Of a stretch of DNA of 64,000 nt, positions 11,758-23,940 are shown in pieces. Under the pieces are notes generated by a model that worked only from the letters and a program-made list of their open reading frames with translations, made no database searches and was not told where the DNA came from. Position 1 is the stretch's first letter, and each line of letters opens with the position of its first letter. The position numbers and the translations under genes were made by a program. Source of the DNA: Gyromitra esculenta (taxonomy: Eukaryota > Ascomycota > Pezizomycetes > Pezizales > Discinaceae); contig JBCAML010000007.1 in the NCBI GenBank assembly GCA_038503075.1, forward strand, positions 1,984,001 to 2,048,000, in the 5' to 3' direction.

Positions 11758-12012
11758 TTACACTAATGCGGGAGACGCCTTGATTGGGCCGTTAACTTTC
11801 CCTAATGCCAAAGTATTATTTACAACGAGTTGCTGGGTCCAAGCTCCATCTAGAGGCGAATGAAGATGATTTCGCTGCAATCCCGCAAGCTTTAACCCCA
11901 TGAACCTGAAGAAATTTTGCAAAAGCTCGCCCGGTAACCCACATACGAACCCAATCTCTTGCGCCCAATTCACCCCTTGCATGTATGGTTCAACCGCTCC
12001 GCTTTTCTTCAT
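11758..12012 (-). CDS. uncertain small open frame, 84 residues
   Basis: The frame starts M-K-K-S-G-A-V-E-P-Y and has a balanced, protein-like composition (G-V-N-W-A-Q-E-I-G-F-V-C-G-L-P-G). It lies about 90 bases beyond the stop of the Rrp17 gene, on the same strand. I recognise no family. It could be a small gene, a remnant, or chance. Confidence 0.25.
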   Translation of the reverse strand: MKKSGAVEPYMQGVNWAQEIGFVCGLPGELLQNFFRFMGLKLAGLQRNHLHSPLDGAWTQQLVVNNTLALGKVNGPIKASPALV

Positions 12013-12100
12013 TTCCCTAAGCTTGGCTATTTTACCCCCCCCAAATCACATTTTCCTGCCTCCACAAAAGCCTTATTGATATCGATTAAGAAAAAATTCA

Positions 12101-12925
12101 TCATTTTTTTGCATCTGCGTTCCGGTGTTTCTCCCGACGCTTCGCCAGCCTGGTCCTCTGTTTAACCCTATCTGCCTTCCGTTCAGTCTTCGTCAGGTAC
12201 CGGAACTTCTTCTTCTTCTCTTTCGGCTTCTTTTTCTTCTTTTCCTTCTCCTTCTGTTCCGCCGCCTTCCTCTTCGCCTCATTTGCCCGCTCCGTCTCGC
12301 TGTCGATCTCTTCCTCAGCGTCGAAATCCATAGCTTCGACAGTGACTGTGGTGAATTTGTCTTCGTCGATGTACTCTTCCTGTTTACTCAGCTTTGCAGC
12401 AGCGTCCTCTCCAGCGCCCTCGTCATCGGTACTGGAACCAATGCCATCCCAGTCTTCCTCGGAGCTGGAGTCGCCGTTAGCGTCGGCGGCGGCTTTTCGG
12501 GAGAGCTCCTTGAGCTGGGTAACGTGTCTCTCGATATCTTCTTTTCGGGAATCTCGTAGCTATTATCAAGATATGGTTAGCAATTTCCCAGTGATATCCT
12601 ACCAGGTATTTGTGGGGGGGGATGTGAGAATGGCGACATGAATAACCTTTTTGCGCTCCACGATTTTCTCCTCTTTCTCTCGTTTCAGCGCTTCTTCTTG
12701 CGCGAGTTTTATCCGCTGGAGCTTCCCTAAATGCCCCCCACAAAAAAAATAAAAATACGTTAATTAAATTGCTATTCCAACGTAACGTAGAACGAACGGA
12801 GAAAACTTACGCTTGTGAAATCCAGTGAGGTAGTCGTGTCGTGCGGTCTTATCAAACGCAATCTCTTCAACCGCTTGTTTACGCCTTTTTGAGGGCGCCA
12901 TCCCTTTTATAAATGCAGGCTTCAT
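12101..12925 (-). CDS. rrp17: Rrp17/Nol12-family ribosome biogenesis protein (three exons)
   Basis: Spliced from exons 12925-12811, 12726-12647 and 12559-12101, giving 217 residues. Introns begin gtaag and gttatt and end ttag and atag, and the frame is kept across both. The N-terminus (M-K-P-A-F-I-K-G, then P-S-K-R-R-K-Q-A-V-E-E-I-A-F-D, R-H-D-Y-L-T-G-F-H-K-R-K) matches the Nop25/Nol12/Rrp17 family pattern. A charged helix (A-Q-E-E-A-L-K-R-E-K-E-E), an acidic segment and a very basic lysine-rich tail follow. Yeast Rrp17 is a nucleolar 5'-3' exonuclease needed for 5' end processing of 5.8S and 25S rRNA. A second in-frame ATG at 12901 is an alternative start. Confidence 0.88.
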
Positions 12926-13342
12926 ATTCTATGCTGGGTCGAGGGTAGCTAGAGCTATTCTCTAAGAACCGATCAATTGGATGTCGAATTTTCGAAAGCT
13001 TAAATATTTACTGGGGGGAAAAAAAACCTCTTCAGAGTCCGGGGAAGACAGGCAGGGTAACCGACTACCAAGCAACATCAGCGGCTTAAAACTAGCTTAT
13101 TTGCAGGCTGGTTACCCCGTCTGCAGCTGTCTACCTAGAAGGGTTAGGGCCCGACAACCAACTACATGTAACTGTTGTGGCTGCTGCATTCTCAGGAAGA
13201 GCTTAAGTAGTTCGACAGCCTTCCTTCCCCCCTGCAGTCTCTCCTGCCCTTCCTCCCCCCCTAGCCCACTTCCACTCTCTCCTGCCTTAGCAGGCTGTAT
13301 CTCTGCGCTACCACCCACCCACATCATAGCCATAGCACCGTG
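12926..13342. other. shared promoter region
   Basis: A divergent intergenic region between the Rrp17 gene (minus) and the coiled-coil gene (plus). The half next to the coiled-coil gene is CT-rich. An open frame at 12981-13343 runs through it but has low-complexity, leader-like composition. Confidence 0.5.
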
Positions 13343-13900
13343 ATGTCGTCTAAGCAGCAGCAGCCTGCCTCCGACCTCTTCCAGCCCTCTCCCGTACTAA
13401 GGAGCTACATGAACATCGTCAGCTCTCTCGACGCCATCCAGAAAGACTGGGACGAAAACGAGCTGAAGAGCCCGCTGAAAAAGAAGCCATCCCGCAGAAG
13501 ATCATCCCCCTTCAAAATCATGGCTACTGAAGAAGAAGTCCTCGCCAGAGAACACACACCCGACTTGAAACACACAGAGTTGTGGATGACAGCAAACTCG
13601 AGCTCCTCCTCCAACGACGACGTTCTTCAAACACCGCGAACAGAGGAGGAGGAGGAGGAGAAGGTAGACGGCGGCGATAGCAATGATGACGAGGTGGTTG
13701 CTAAGATTGTGGCGAACCTGGAGGCGAAGATTAGAGCTGTGAGGAAGCGCAAGAGGCTCGCTGTGGATGTGGAGAATTTGAGGAGGGAATTGGCGGCGAA
13801 GGAGGTCGAGCTGAAGGAGTGTGATCGGATTCTCGCGTTGGAAATGGCGCAGGTTACGATGCAAATTACGACGCAGAGCAGAAGGAATAGCGGCTTGTAG
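13343..13900 (+). CDS. small acidic and basic coiled-coil protein, unknown function
   Basis: Single-exon frame of 185 residues, starting at the ATG at 13343 (M-S-S-K-Q-Q-Q). An N-terminal segment near residues 15-45 (L-R-S-Y-M-N-I-V-S-S-L-D-A-I) is followed by a basic patch (K-K-K-P-S-R-R-R-S-S-P). An acidic run (six E) follows. Residues 120-170 form a clear coiled coil (heptad-like I-V-A-N-L-E-A-K-I-R-A-V and V-E-N-L-R-R-E-L-A-A-K-E-V-E-L). A CT-rich leader precedes it. No family was recognised. The composition suggests a nuclear protein, which is inference. Confidence 0.6.
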   Translation: MSSKQQQPASDLFQPSPVLRSYMNIVSSLDAIQKDWDENELKSPLKKKPSRRRSSPFKIMATEEEVLAREHTPDLKHTELWMTANSSSSSNDDVLQTPRTEEEEEEKVDGGDSNDDEVVAKIVANLEAKIRAVRKRKRLAVDVENLRRELAAKEVELKECDRILALEMAQVTMQITTQSRRNSGL

Positions 13901-14189
13901 CTTTTTGTATGAGTTCGTGGAATCAGGGTTTTATGGTGTTCTTGGTAGGTATTGGCAGTTGTATGGGTATGGGCATTGGGGGATTTTTTTCATGCTTTAT
14001 GGCGTATGCTTTCTCGTGTCGTATCTTTCTCTTGTTTTTTCTCTCTCTCCTTTTGAAATGGGTTGAGCCCAATCACATACTGCGCTGCTTCTTTCATCCT
14101 GTTCGGTTACTGATCGAAAATCGAATCATTGACTATCACTCGGTTTTGGCACACACACCCCTTCGATAGCGAATCCTATGCTATCTTAC
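13901..14189. other. 3' region of the coiled-coil gene
   Basis: About 290 bases between the coiled-coil stop codon and the LINE duplication. T-rich, likely the 3' untranslated region. No gene. Confidence 0.5.
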
Positions 14190-14204
14190 TATCTGCTGTA
14201 GAGC
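14190..14204 (-). repeat. LINE target-site duplication, 3' copy
   Basis: Read on the minus strand this is GCTCTACAGCAGATA, identical over 15 bases to 265-279. It directly follows the poly(A) of the LINE (T run at 14205-14219 on the plus strand). Confidence 0.95.
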
Positions 14205-14416
14205 TTTTTTTTTTTTTTTGTTAAATCATTGTTTCATTGTTTTGTAAATGGTACAAGAATGTCACATGCAACCGAAGTTATAGCGTGAACAAAACCCTAT
14301 CAACCCAACCCTCCTGACAAAAAATAAAACCAAAAATAAATATAACTGAAAATTTCAATCCAGAGATTCCCTCCATGGCTAACATAAGCCTAGTATATAT
14401 CCAGCATGCAAAAGTT

Positions 14417-15057
14417 TATTCTTCCATTGACTCAAAAAAGTTTAAAAGAGATGTGATAGATGTTATAGAATGAGAAGAAATAGATGAAAGAACATCAGAA
14501 GAGCCAGATGAAGATAAATATGAAATATCAATTTGAGTTTTAGTAGGAAAATTTGTTCTTGTTTTTGAAATAAATTCAGCAAGAGCAATTAACATAAACG
14601 AGTTTAGCCATACGGGTGACTCAAGGTTTAGTGAATTTATAAAGGGAATAAATAAATTATGCTCAACATCATGAGCGAAACAGTATAGTATTGCATGCGA
14701 AAAGTCTTGAGAGCTGTCGCCACAGAGGACATGTAGTAGGTCCGGGGTGAGCAGGATGTTTGTCTTTGAGGTAGCTTTTATGAGCTCGCATTTGGTGAAG
14801 TCTCCTGCTATGAATTTCGAGAATTTCATGAAAGGGTGAGGGATAGTGGTAGTGGAGTACTCATAGTAGGAAGGACGTGTATTCGTCCCAATCAATTTTT
14901 AATTGGGATAGAATGTCATTGTTGCATGATTCAATAATCATGGACTCGATCGGGATTTGGTTTGTCAATGGCAGGGCCTGAGCGCGGGGTAGTAGTTGCA
15001 TGGAAGGAATTTCCATGCTTCATGCGAGAGCATCGATAACTAGGTGTCGGACGCGTG
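14417..15057 (-). pseudogene. LINE ORF2, C-terminal part (broken)
   Basis: After the LTR, ORF2 resumes but meets a TGA within about 15 codons, a further stop, and then needs a frame change to reach the last 159-residue frame. That frame holds a cysteine/histidine pattern (C-E-L, later H-V-L-C-G-D, then H-A-I-L-Y-C and H-D-V-E-H) like the C-terminal zinc-binding region of many LINE ORF2 proteins. No RNase H motif was seen. Confidence 0.75.
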
Positions 15058-15503
15058 TCTCACGGTTAGTCTCTCGTTAAGCCCTTCAGTATCCCTGAAG
15101 GTGAGCAGTGCTACTTAAGCGAGATCCTAACTCGTTCGAAGAGTGCGGTATTTCTACAAGTTCTACAGGGGGTATACTTCAAGGCGAAGTATCAGCGATG
15201 TTTCACAGCGACAGCGAGGGTTCTGAGATAGAACCGAGATAGTATTGAGATAATACAAGTAGAAGTGAACGAGAACGTTGCTTAAGGAAAGAAGAGAAAG
15301 AAGAACAAGAACGACCAGAATCCTTCACTTAAATACCCCGCTTTTACAGTAACACCAACAACAACCCGACAACAACCGAAACACAAAGACATTATCCCGA
15401 TAACCAAAATATACCCGAACAACAAAGAACTTATACAACCGCCCAAAGCAATAACAAAACCAGCAACCAGACCACGATTCCTTTCCTAAGTCAATCCATG
15501 AAA
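15058..15503 (-). mobile_element. lone gypsy LTR inside LINE ORF2
   Basis: It has the family's ends, TTTCA...TGAGA, and the 5-bp duplication GCGTG at 15053-15057 and 15504-15508. The TATA-like box, the CTTAAGCAACGTTCTCG box and the terminal hairpin are all present. It cuts the codon series N-A-K-S-R of ORF2. A solo LTR of this kind results from recombination between the two LTRs of a complete element. Confidence 0.93.
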
Positions 15504-17872
15504 GCGTGATTTGGCATTAGAATTCCAAGGTCGCGGTCTGCAAAGGCTAAGGCCTTTGAGATGGTTTCTGAGAAGTGGTAGAGGAGATCCATTTGCTTGA
15601 AAGTTTGGGAGGAGGCATGCAGAAGCAGGGTTAAATAACACAGGTAGCGTGGCTATGCGTACCGCATGGCGTCTTCTGAGGTATTTAGCGTATGGGAGTG
15701 TAGGAGGAAGGGCCACTTCACGGGTGAGGGCGCCAATGTTTGTGGAGGAAAAGCAGTTGGTGATCCACCTGAGGATGTTGTTCCAAAAGGGGTCAAGTTT
15801 TTTTAAAATGGTTGTGGACGGAATGAGAATGTTCATTCCATATGTGAGTATAGGTCGAATGAGGCCCATGGCAAGCTTACAGGCGTTGGAGCTGGTGAGG
15901 CCAGAGCCTGACGTTGATAGGGATTTGATTGCAAAAAAGGCTTTTTGAGCTGATGACAATCTTTTAAGAAAATGCATATTCGTATTAAAATTATGGGAGA
16001 GCCAAAATCCTAACCATCGAATACATAATTGTGGAGAAAAGGAGTTTCCAGCAAGTTGGATGGAAGCGGCAGTAGGGGGGAGTCGATTATGGATTGTTGT
16101 CCAATGAATAAGTTCTGTTTTAGGAATTGAAAAGGAGACTTGAATAGCATCTCCCACGATATTGATGTCGCGGGCTGCTTGTTCTAAGAGTCCAGCGTTT
16201 TTCCTACTGGAGTGCGAAAAGACCGTGATAGCAAAATCGTCCACATATGAGAATGTGAATTTAGTAGCGTTGCTAAGATGGAGGGGGGCGACATAAATGC
16301 AAAATAAAAGTGGAGATATAGGTGAGCCTTGGGGGACTCCTACAGATACAGGAAGAAATTTTCGTGGTGACCCTTTGAATAAGAGGGCGCATTCGCGAGA
16401 GTGGAGAAACGATATGATCCAGGAGGTCATGTAGAGCGGGATATTGTGATCAAGCAGTCTTTTTTCCAGGATATGGGGGTTGACATTGTCGAACCCACCT
16501 TTAATATCTAAGAAAAGGGTAGAGACTTTCTTGTCGGCTGCTTGGAGGAGCTGGACATCGTGAAGGAGTGCGGAGACTGCATCTCCGGTTGATATAAGTG
16601 ATAACGAGCCACATTGATTGGGGTGAATGAGGCCGTTTGAGCGAGAGAGGTAAGCGAGACGTGTTGCAATAATACGTTCGAGTATTTTTGAAAGAGTTTC
16701 CAGTAGTACAATGACTCTGAAGGAGGTTGCTGAGGAATAGGATTCTTTATTTGGTTTTGGGAGTACAATACCGAAAGTTTTTGAGTTGGAGTGGATGGTA
16801 TCCATACTGTCTAGGGGATTGATGAGTGAATGGATAATATTTGGATTAATATTATTGATTTTTTCCAGACGTTATATGGAATAGTGTCTGGACCGGGGGC
16901 AGATGAATTAGAAGAGGCTCGTAAGGCTGAAGAGATTTCATCAAAATCAATTTCTTTAAAGTCGGCATGGGGGTGATAGGGGCGGAGGTTTTATAATGCG
17001 CGGGGGAAAGAAGTGTTGGATAAGTGAAGAGGCGAGTTGTGTAGGAGTGCTAATATTGGGAAGATTGGGAAAAACATCATTGGAAGATGAGGTTTTCATT
17101 CTTTTGGCAGCCCATATGTCAGAGGGTGACGCGTTTGCTAAAAAGGAACTCCAATGGTTCTTTTTGCATTTGGCGATTTCATGAAAGTAGGCATAATTAG
17201 CTTTGCGTACTTCAGCGGACGGGGGCTTTCGATCGCTTTGAATTGATTTCGGTGGGATCGGTTGACTGAATGAAAGATTCTTCTTAAGTCGGATAGGAGA
17301 GGGCTCCACCATTTTTTTGACCATTTAGATGGTCTTTTGGTTGGGGTCTGTAAGATGAGCGGTGTGGTCACTAGGTTGAGTGATTTTTGAACCACTGATC
17401 CAGGTCTGGTGACAGGGGAGGTGGAGGAATTTTAGCTTATTGAATAGCGGAGTGAGATTTTTCCAGTTGGCTTTTGACCAGTCGGGAGATGGCCTGGCAA
17501 TTGCGTGATGAGTAGTATGGAGGTGTGTAATAATGGGTATATGATCCGATCCAGTGGAATTGGACGAGGCGTCCCATTTTTATAAAGGGTGTCTGAGGTG
17601 GTTACAGAATGTTAGGTTGAGAACACTCGGTCTAGTGTGAGAGTCGTAGGGAAAGCGCGAATAGATCCCAGGGGTATTTAGGCACGTGTACAGTAGGTTT
17701 TGAGCAGTTGAATGGTATTTTTCCCCTTCGTTGAACTCTTGTGAGGAGATAATTCGGAGGGGTCTGTCGAGGTGAATGTTGAAATCGACGATAATTGTGG
17801 GGGTAATTGAGGAAGAAAATATTTGCGAAGGCTGAATATAGTGATTGCTGGAATTACTTCTTATACGGTTAT
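15504..17872 (-). pseudogene. LINE ORF2, end of endonuclease and reverse transcriptase (broken)
   Basis: The beginning holds the end of the endonuclease domain, with the catalytic S-D-H motif (N-S-T-G-S-D-H-I-P-I) encoded near 17550. A linker and the RT start motif A-P-G-P-D-T-I-P (near 16880) follow. The long frame 16805-15504 carries RT motif A (F-L-D-I-K-G-G-F-D-N-V), motif B (G-V-P-Q-G-S-P-I-S-P-L-L-F) and the catalytic Y-V-D-D (near 16240). Stops and a frame change between 17600 and 16800 break it. Confidence 0.9.
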
Positions 17873-18305
17873 TCTCACGGTTGAGTCCCTTGTTTAAGCG
17901 CCGGTATGCGGAGGTGAGCAGTGCTACTTAAGCGAGAGTATCAACGTTCAAAGAGTGCAGGGTTTTACAGGTCGCGATGGATATCTTCAAGGCAATGTAT
18001 CGGCGATAGTCTACAGCGACGCGAGGATTCTGAGTAGAATCGAAGTGAGATTGTGACTTGATACGTCTGAAAGTGAAACGAGAACGTTCTTAAGGAAAGA
18101 AAGGAAGAAGACAAAAACAACAGAAATCGCTGACACTAAATAAATTTCGTAACAAACTTATAACCGAAGATACTTAGAGCAACAAAGTTATACAATGTGC
18201 ACCCAGCAACAATACAACCAACAAGCAAACCACGACTCAATGTTATCAGAAATCAATCCATAAATAAACCGACATTATCCCCACGCGTTATCTTCAGTAG
18301 TGAAA
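17873..18305 (-). repeat. 3' LTR of the minus-strand gypsy element
   Basis: Matches the 5' LTR at 23941-24376 apart from scattered small indels and substitutions. The terminal hairpin seen in other copies is altered here. The differences between the two LTRs, mostly one-base indels, show that the insertion is not very recent. Confidence 0.9.
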
Positions 18306-21300
18306 GTATTTCCTCCTCTCAGCGTGAGTACTCACGAACGATGAGCCTTGAATTGTCATAGTAGCGAGAAAAGTGTCCAGGGCCGCAGTATCCTTAAGAT
18401 CTTCGGCAGGTTCCCAGGTGGGGTGAGCATAGCCTGTCCATTCCACAAGGTATTGAAGTTTTCCTCGATGAGTACGGGTATCCAATATTTTCTCAATGTA
18501 ATACTCCTCCTGATCGTTAACAATAACAGGCATGGGAGGAGGTATAATTTGTCCTGGGAGAGCATCGTTGGCGGCAGGCTTTAATAGAGAGACATGGAAA
18601 ACAGGATGGTACTTAACAGATAGAGGAAGGTCAATCTCGTACGCAAAGGGTGACACTATTTTTTTAACCGGGTAGGGTCCATTTCCAGTCCAATTTTCGG
18701 GCATTTCGTATTGTCCTAATATTCTTCATTGACACGAAAACTTGATCATCGACTTGATAAGCAGGAGCTGGCGTACGGTGTTTATTGGTTGAGGTCTCCT
18801 GGATATCCTGGGCCGTTCTTATCTGGGTTAAGATAGTCATAAAGTTCTTGCATATACTGACTGAACGAAGCTGCATCTAGGCTTTGTGGAGTTTTCTGGA
18901 CTGGAAGGAGGGAGGTATCGAAGCGAGGATGATAGCCGTAATTGGCGAAGAAGGGGATACTTTGGTACTAGCGGAATCCGATTATTCGCGAGAATTCTGC
19001 CATTGGTAACCACTTGCTCCAGTCTTCTTGCGATAGGATACGTAGGAGCGTAAATACTGCTCCATAACCGCGTTTAATCGTTCCGTTTGTCCATCAGTTT
19101 CCGGATGGAAGGCGGTAGACATTCGGGCTTGAATTCCTAGACGTTGGCAGAGTTCCTTCCAGAAGTTGGCCGTGAACTGGGTGCCTCGATCTGATGTAAT
19201 ATGCGTTGGTAATCCGTGAAGTTTCCATACATATTGGAGATACAAATCAGCAACATCCCTAGAGTTGACCGTGGTATTGCAGGGTATTAGGTGGCGCATT
19301 TTCGACAAGCGATCTACTACCACCATAATAGCATCATAACCATCCGATTCTGGAAGTCCTGTAACAAAGTCCATCGAAACTTCTGCCATGGGCGGTTGGG
19401 GATTGGTAAGGGGCGTAGGACTCCTTGTGTACGTTGGGTGACCGGTTTGGCTTTTTGACAGATATGGCAGTTGCGTACATAGTGACTGATTGATTCTCTC
19501 ATCTTTGGCCAGTAAAATCTTCGACTTATAAGCTCAAAGGTTTTGTCTCATCTGGGGTGTCCTGCAGCGGGGGCATCATGGTGTCTCTTGATGAGCTCTA
19601 GGCGAAGGGGTCGAAGTCTGGAATATACAAACATCCTCGATAGCATAGCTTATTGTTTTCCTTGGAACATTCGCTGAGGGTAATTTCCTTTGACTGTTGT
19701 TCTTTATTTTCCAGTGCTAGGAGTATTTTTTCAGGGAACTTGTCAGTGATATATCCTTCTCGAAAAAGGTTTTCCAGGGGGACGTCCAATTCAGCGGCTT
19801 CATTTGACAAAGAAGCCGACAACAAACCTAGCTTAGGGTTTATATTTTCTTTCTTTAGCACCACCTGACTTTGGTGTGCTAACCGTTCATCCCCTTCCTT
19901 GGGGAGATCTCCTGATCTTCTGGTCAAAGCATCCGGTTTATTTCATGGATTAACTTAAAGAAGGAATCATGGTCCGGTTGTTGGTTTTGTTATTTGTTTC
20001 GATGGTTGTATGAGTTCTTTATTGATCGGGTATATTTTGGTTGTTGGAATAATGTCTTTGTGTTTCGGTTGTTGTCGGGTTGTTGTTGGTGTTACAGGAA
20101 AAGCGGGGTATTTAAGTGAAGGATTTTGGTCGTTCATGTCTTTTCTCTTCTTCTTTCCTTAAGCAACGTTCTCGTTTACCTTCTTCTGTAATTGTTACAA
20201 TACCATCTCGGTTCTACCTCAGAACCCTCGCTGTCGCTGTCCACTTCGCTGCACCTATCTCGCCTGGAGATAAACCCCTTGTAGAACTTGTAGAAACACC
20301 GCACTCTTTGAACGTGTTAACCTCGCGCAAGTAGCGCTCACCTTCAGGGATACTGAAGGGCTTAACGAGGGACTGAACCGTGAGAGTTTACCTCCTTGGC
20401 TCCCACGGTCGGTATGTGATTACGAAATCGAAGCGTGATAGGTATTCGGCCCATCTAGCTTGTCGACGGTTGAGTTGCTTAGTACTCATGAAGTATTCAA
20501 GGTTTTTATGGTCGCTGATCACATCGATGGGGTGTTTTGATCCTTCCAGTTCAGGGCGCCATTCCTCGAATACTCTGATGATGGCCAATAGTTCCTTGTC
20601 ATAGATCTCGTAGTTACACTCAGCAGGGGAGTGTTTCTTTGAGAAGTAAGCTACCGGGTGTAGGACGCCGTTATCATCATACTGGGAGAGTACGCCTCCG
20701 GATACGAAGTCGGAGGCGTCAGTTTCGACGATGATTTTTTTATCCGGATCGAAGTGTATCAAGATGGGGGCGGTGGTAAAGGCGTATTTCAGATTCTCGA
20801 AGGCTATGTCTGCCTCGATTGTCCATTCGAATGTGATGCCTTTCCGTGTAAGGGCAGTGAGAGGTGCTGCAAGTTTAGAAAAACCTAGGATAAAGTGTCG
20901 GTAGAAGTTTGCGAATCCTAGGAAGGCTTGTACATCCTTCACACTTTTCGGGGTATTCCATTCTCGGACTGCTTTGAGTTTCTCCTCGTCCATCTTAATG
21001 CGTCGTAAGGATGGCGCAGATACTTGGTCGTTTGTACCTCAAACTCACATTTCTCTGGCTTGAGCATGATATCGTTGTCCTTAAGCGTTTGAAGTACCTT
21101 TCGTACATGACTCTGGTGTTCCGCGAAGTTATCACTATAGATTAGGATATCATCAAGGTAGGCTGTGCAAAAAATGTCTAGGTATTCAGTTAGGCAGTCA
21201 TTAACAAAGCGCTGGAACGTTCCTGGGGCGTTGGTTAACCCGAAGGGCATGACTTGGTATTCGTAGAGGCCATAACGGGTACGGAAAGCGGTTTTCCATT

Positions 21301-22363
21301 CATCCCCTTCCGCGATGCGTACTTGATGATAGCCGTCTCGGAGGTCTAGCTTGGTATACCATTGAGCCTTTGCTAATCGGTCTAGAGTTTCTCGAATAAG
21401 GGGAGAGGTATAGCGATCTTTAACCGTAATTGCGTTCAGGCCTCGGTAGTCAACACATAACCGAAGGGATCCATCAGCTTTCTTAACAAAAAGTACAGGG
21501 AATCCGGCGGGAGAAGAACTGGCGCGAATAAAGCCTTTCTCTAGGTTATCCTCGATATATTTTTTGAGGACCATTAGTTCTTCTCGTGACATTCCATAAA
21601 GGGGGCCAAAGGGTGCATCTTTTCCCTCCATTAGCTGTATCTTGTGGTCATAGGAACGGCGGGGGGGTAATCCTTGAGCTTTCTTTTTGTCGAACATGTC
21701 CAGGAAGTCATGATATTTTACAGGAATACGTGATTTCCATTCTTCCTTCGTTGTTTTGTCGTCTATGATTTTGTTAATTTCATAGAGTGACATGGCATAG
21801 GCCTGTGAGGTTCGTTTTCTAGTGAGAGTCCTAAAACTGGCAGCACCGATAAACGACAAGTTGAGCCTGGGGGGAGCAGGGATCGAGGAGGTGGACACGA
21901 TAGGGGAGTGAGGGGCACAGTGGGTAGTGCAGAGTTTAGAATTAAACTCGATGCGTTTGTTGGCAAAATGGAGACGAATATCATGGTGATTCATCCATGG
22001 TATGCCTAGAACAAGAGGGTAGTGTCCTAGTTGAGTAACGAAGCAAGGGGCTTGTTCGCAGTGGTCTTGTATAGAAAGGTTGAGTTTAATGATGTGGGTA
22101 ATATCTCCTGAGCTGACAGGGCGGCCATCGATAACTTCCAGTTGCCGGGGGTTTTTTAGTAGAGAGAGTGGGAGAGAGTGGTGACTCGCAAATTCTTTAT
22201 CAATGAAGGCAAATCCTGAGGCGCCAGTGTCCAATAGTGCGTGGGTTTTAATGATTTTATTGCTATGGGAAATGTTACAAGAAATAACAAAATGTTCCCC
22301 ATCTAATTGATCCTCCACGCACATATCCGAAACTGAAAAACCCGAAATGGAAAACGCAGACAA
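18306..22363 (-). pseudogene. gypsy pol: protease, RT, RNase H, integrase, chromodomain (broken)
   Basis: The first frame (22363-20939) has the protease motif L-L-D-T-G-A-S-G and RT with Y-L-D-D-I-L-I-Y-S. A frameshift near 20995 leads to the RNase H frame ([12 protein letters not shown]), which is cut at 20390 by a lone LTR. Pol resumes at 19935. Later frames carry the integrase zinc finger (H-x-C-H-I-C-Q-K-A) and core (M-D-F-V-T-G-L-P, then T-S-D-R-G-T-Q-F). A chromodomain (Y-Y-I-E-K-I-L, Y-L-V-E-W-T-G-Y, T-W-E-P-A-E-D-L) is encoded at about 18500-18380. The chromodomain marks it as a chromovirus, a group whose integrase tends to target heterochromatin. Confidence 0.93.
19941..20385 (+). 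mobile_element. lone gypsy LTR inside the minus-strand gypsy element
   Basis: Opposite in orientation to its host element, with the perfect 5-bp duplication GTTTA at 19936-19940 and 20386-20390. It interrupts pol between RNase H and integrase. This is the deepest level of nesting here: LTR in gypsy in LINE. Confidence 0.95.
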
Positions 22364-22413
22364 AGGTAAAGAAAAAGGAACCGAAGCAGGGTCACTGATC
22401 GACTTCGGTGAGA

Positions 22414-23880
22414 CTAGTTTAAAGCCTCCTCAGAGGCGCCAGATGGTTCAAGAGCAAAAAACTGGGGGGGTAGAGGTGGTGGTGGAAGAGACGAGGCAGG
22501 AGGAGTACGATTGGCGGGAGGAATAGTAAGGGCCCCCCTCATTGCTGGTTTTTTAGGAGCGGAAGGGCAGTTGGGGTAGGAGTGGTCTGGGGCGGCGCAA
22601 AACATACACTTCCCAGTGGAGCGGCGCCACTGTTTCTCTTCCTCCGAGAGCTTTCTTCTTCCATTTACCATAGTATATCGTTGGTCTTGTGGAGGGCGGG
22701 CGTTGTTGCTTGGTGCGGCCAAATGATAGGTCCGTGGGAGCGAGGCCTCCTGGTACAAAAGGACGAGGCAGGGACAAAGGGAGTCGTAGCGTTGGTTGGA
22801 GCACTGAATTGTCCCATACTGTCGCGAGCATTGCCTCGTTTTTCCGCTTTAAGGGCTCTAATGCGGTTGTCCATCCAAGTGAGGACGAGGATCATGTCAT
22901 TGAGGCTAGTGGGGGTAGTGGCGGCAAAGACCATGCTTCCTTCAATTCTTCCGACATACCGTGTTCAAGGGCATGCATCTTCGAATTTTCGTCAAAGTTT
23001 AGTTGTCCCATGATTCGCTGAAAGTCGGCCAAGAAGGCGGAGAAGTCTCGCTTGCCTGGCGAAGCGATGTAGCTCTCGACGGGCGGTACCGGTAGGATCT
23101 GGATCTCCAAAAGCTGCTTCAGGGCGGCGATGAGGGCGGCGGCGTTGGTCGAGTAGTGAGGCAGAGGGGAGGACGGTATGGCGAACTTGCTCTAGGGCTG
23201 CTCCTTCTAGGCGATTGATAGTGTAGAGAATCATAGTGTTCTCATCGGCGAATCTGTCTTGGTTAGCTGCGAGCTTGGAGCGGAGTTGGAGGACGAAGGC
23301 GGGAAGTTTGGCTCGGGAACCGTCGAACTTTTCTGGATCGGGCACCCGTTCTGAGCGATGACTTGCGATTGATGGAGGTGGTGGAGTGGCGGTGAGGTTG
23401 GGTGGTGCTGGAGGAGCCTGATTGGTAGCTCTGGCCGTTGCGTTACTGACGTAATCTGGCGATGAGGTCGGCGGCTTCAGTGACTTGTTGGTCCTGTTGC
23501 GTGGCGTGTCGGGTCACATTGTCTGCTTGGATTTTCGCCGTGTTGAGTTTGATTTCCAGCTCTTGCGTGCTCTCACGGAGAACGTCAACTTGGTCTTCTA
23601 AAGCCTGGTTGAGATCTCGGAGTTGATTGTACAACTCGATCGGGTCTTACTCGGTATGCGCAGGCAAAGGCGTCTTTTGTGGGAAAACGGGGGTAGTGAT
23701 AGCGGCTCGCCGGAGGAGGAGGCAGCGGGGGCGGAAATCTTCATGATCTAGTTTGGTCACTTGTGATAGAGTTGGTGCGTAAGTAGTGTTGGTCGAGCCA
23801 CTCGGGAGTGACTTCAGTAAGAGTTTGGGGTCTTCTCGGAGTTAAGCGAGGGAAAGATTTGAAGGATGGATTGGCGAATC
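22414..23880 (-). pseudogene. gypsy gag with zinc knuckle (broken)
   Basis: The gag region is split over several frames. Recognisable parts are M-P-D-P-E-K-F-D-G-S (23345), D-F-S-A-F-L-A-D-F-Q-R (about 23040) and a CCHC zinc knuckle C-M-F-C-A-A-P-D-H-S-Y-P-N-C (about 22610-22570). A leucine-rich coiled coil with repeated L-N-Q-A-L-E-D-Q-V-type heptads (23634-23443) precedes them. Frameshifts near 23200 and 22850 inactivate it. Confidence 0.85.
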
Positions 23881-23929
23881 CAACCGAGAATTTCCATGTA
23901 GGGGTTTCGCGTAGGAGGTGTAGATGAGG

Positions 23930-23938
23930 AAGCAACGT
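23930..23938 (-). promoter_or_regulatory. primer-binding site of the minus-strand gypsy element
   Basis: Directly after the 5' LTR the minus strand reads TTACGTTGCTT. ACGTTGCTT is the exact reverse complement of AAGCAACGT inside the same LTR (24155-24163, minus strand), which follows a TATA-like box and a CT-rich block. A fold-back of the RNA 5' end on this site is how Tf1/sushi-type elements prime reverse transcription. No tRNA match was needed to explain it. Confidence 0.7.
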
Positions 23939-23940
23939 AA

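Noticed and set aside
12981..13343. 120-codon plus-strand frame before the coiled-coil gene
   Set aside because: CT-rich, low-complexity translation typical of a leader, with no domain.
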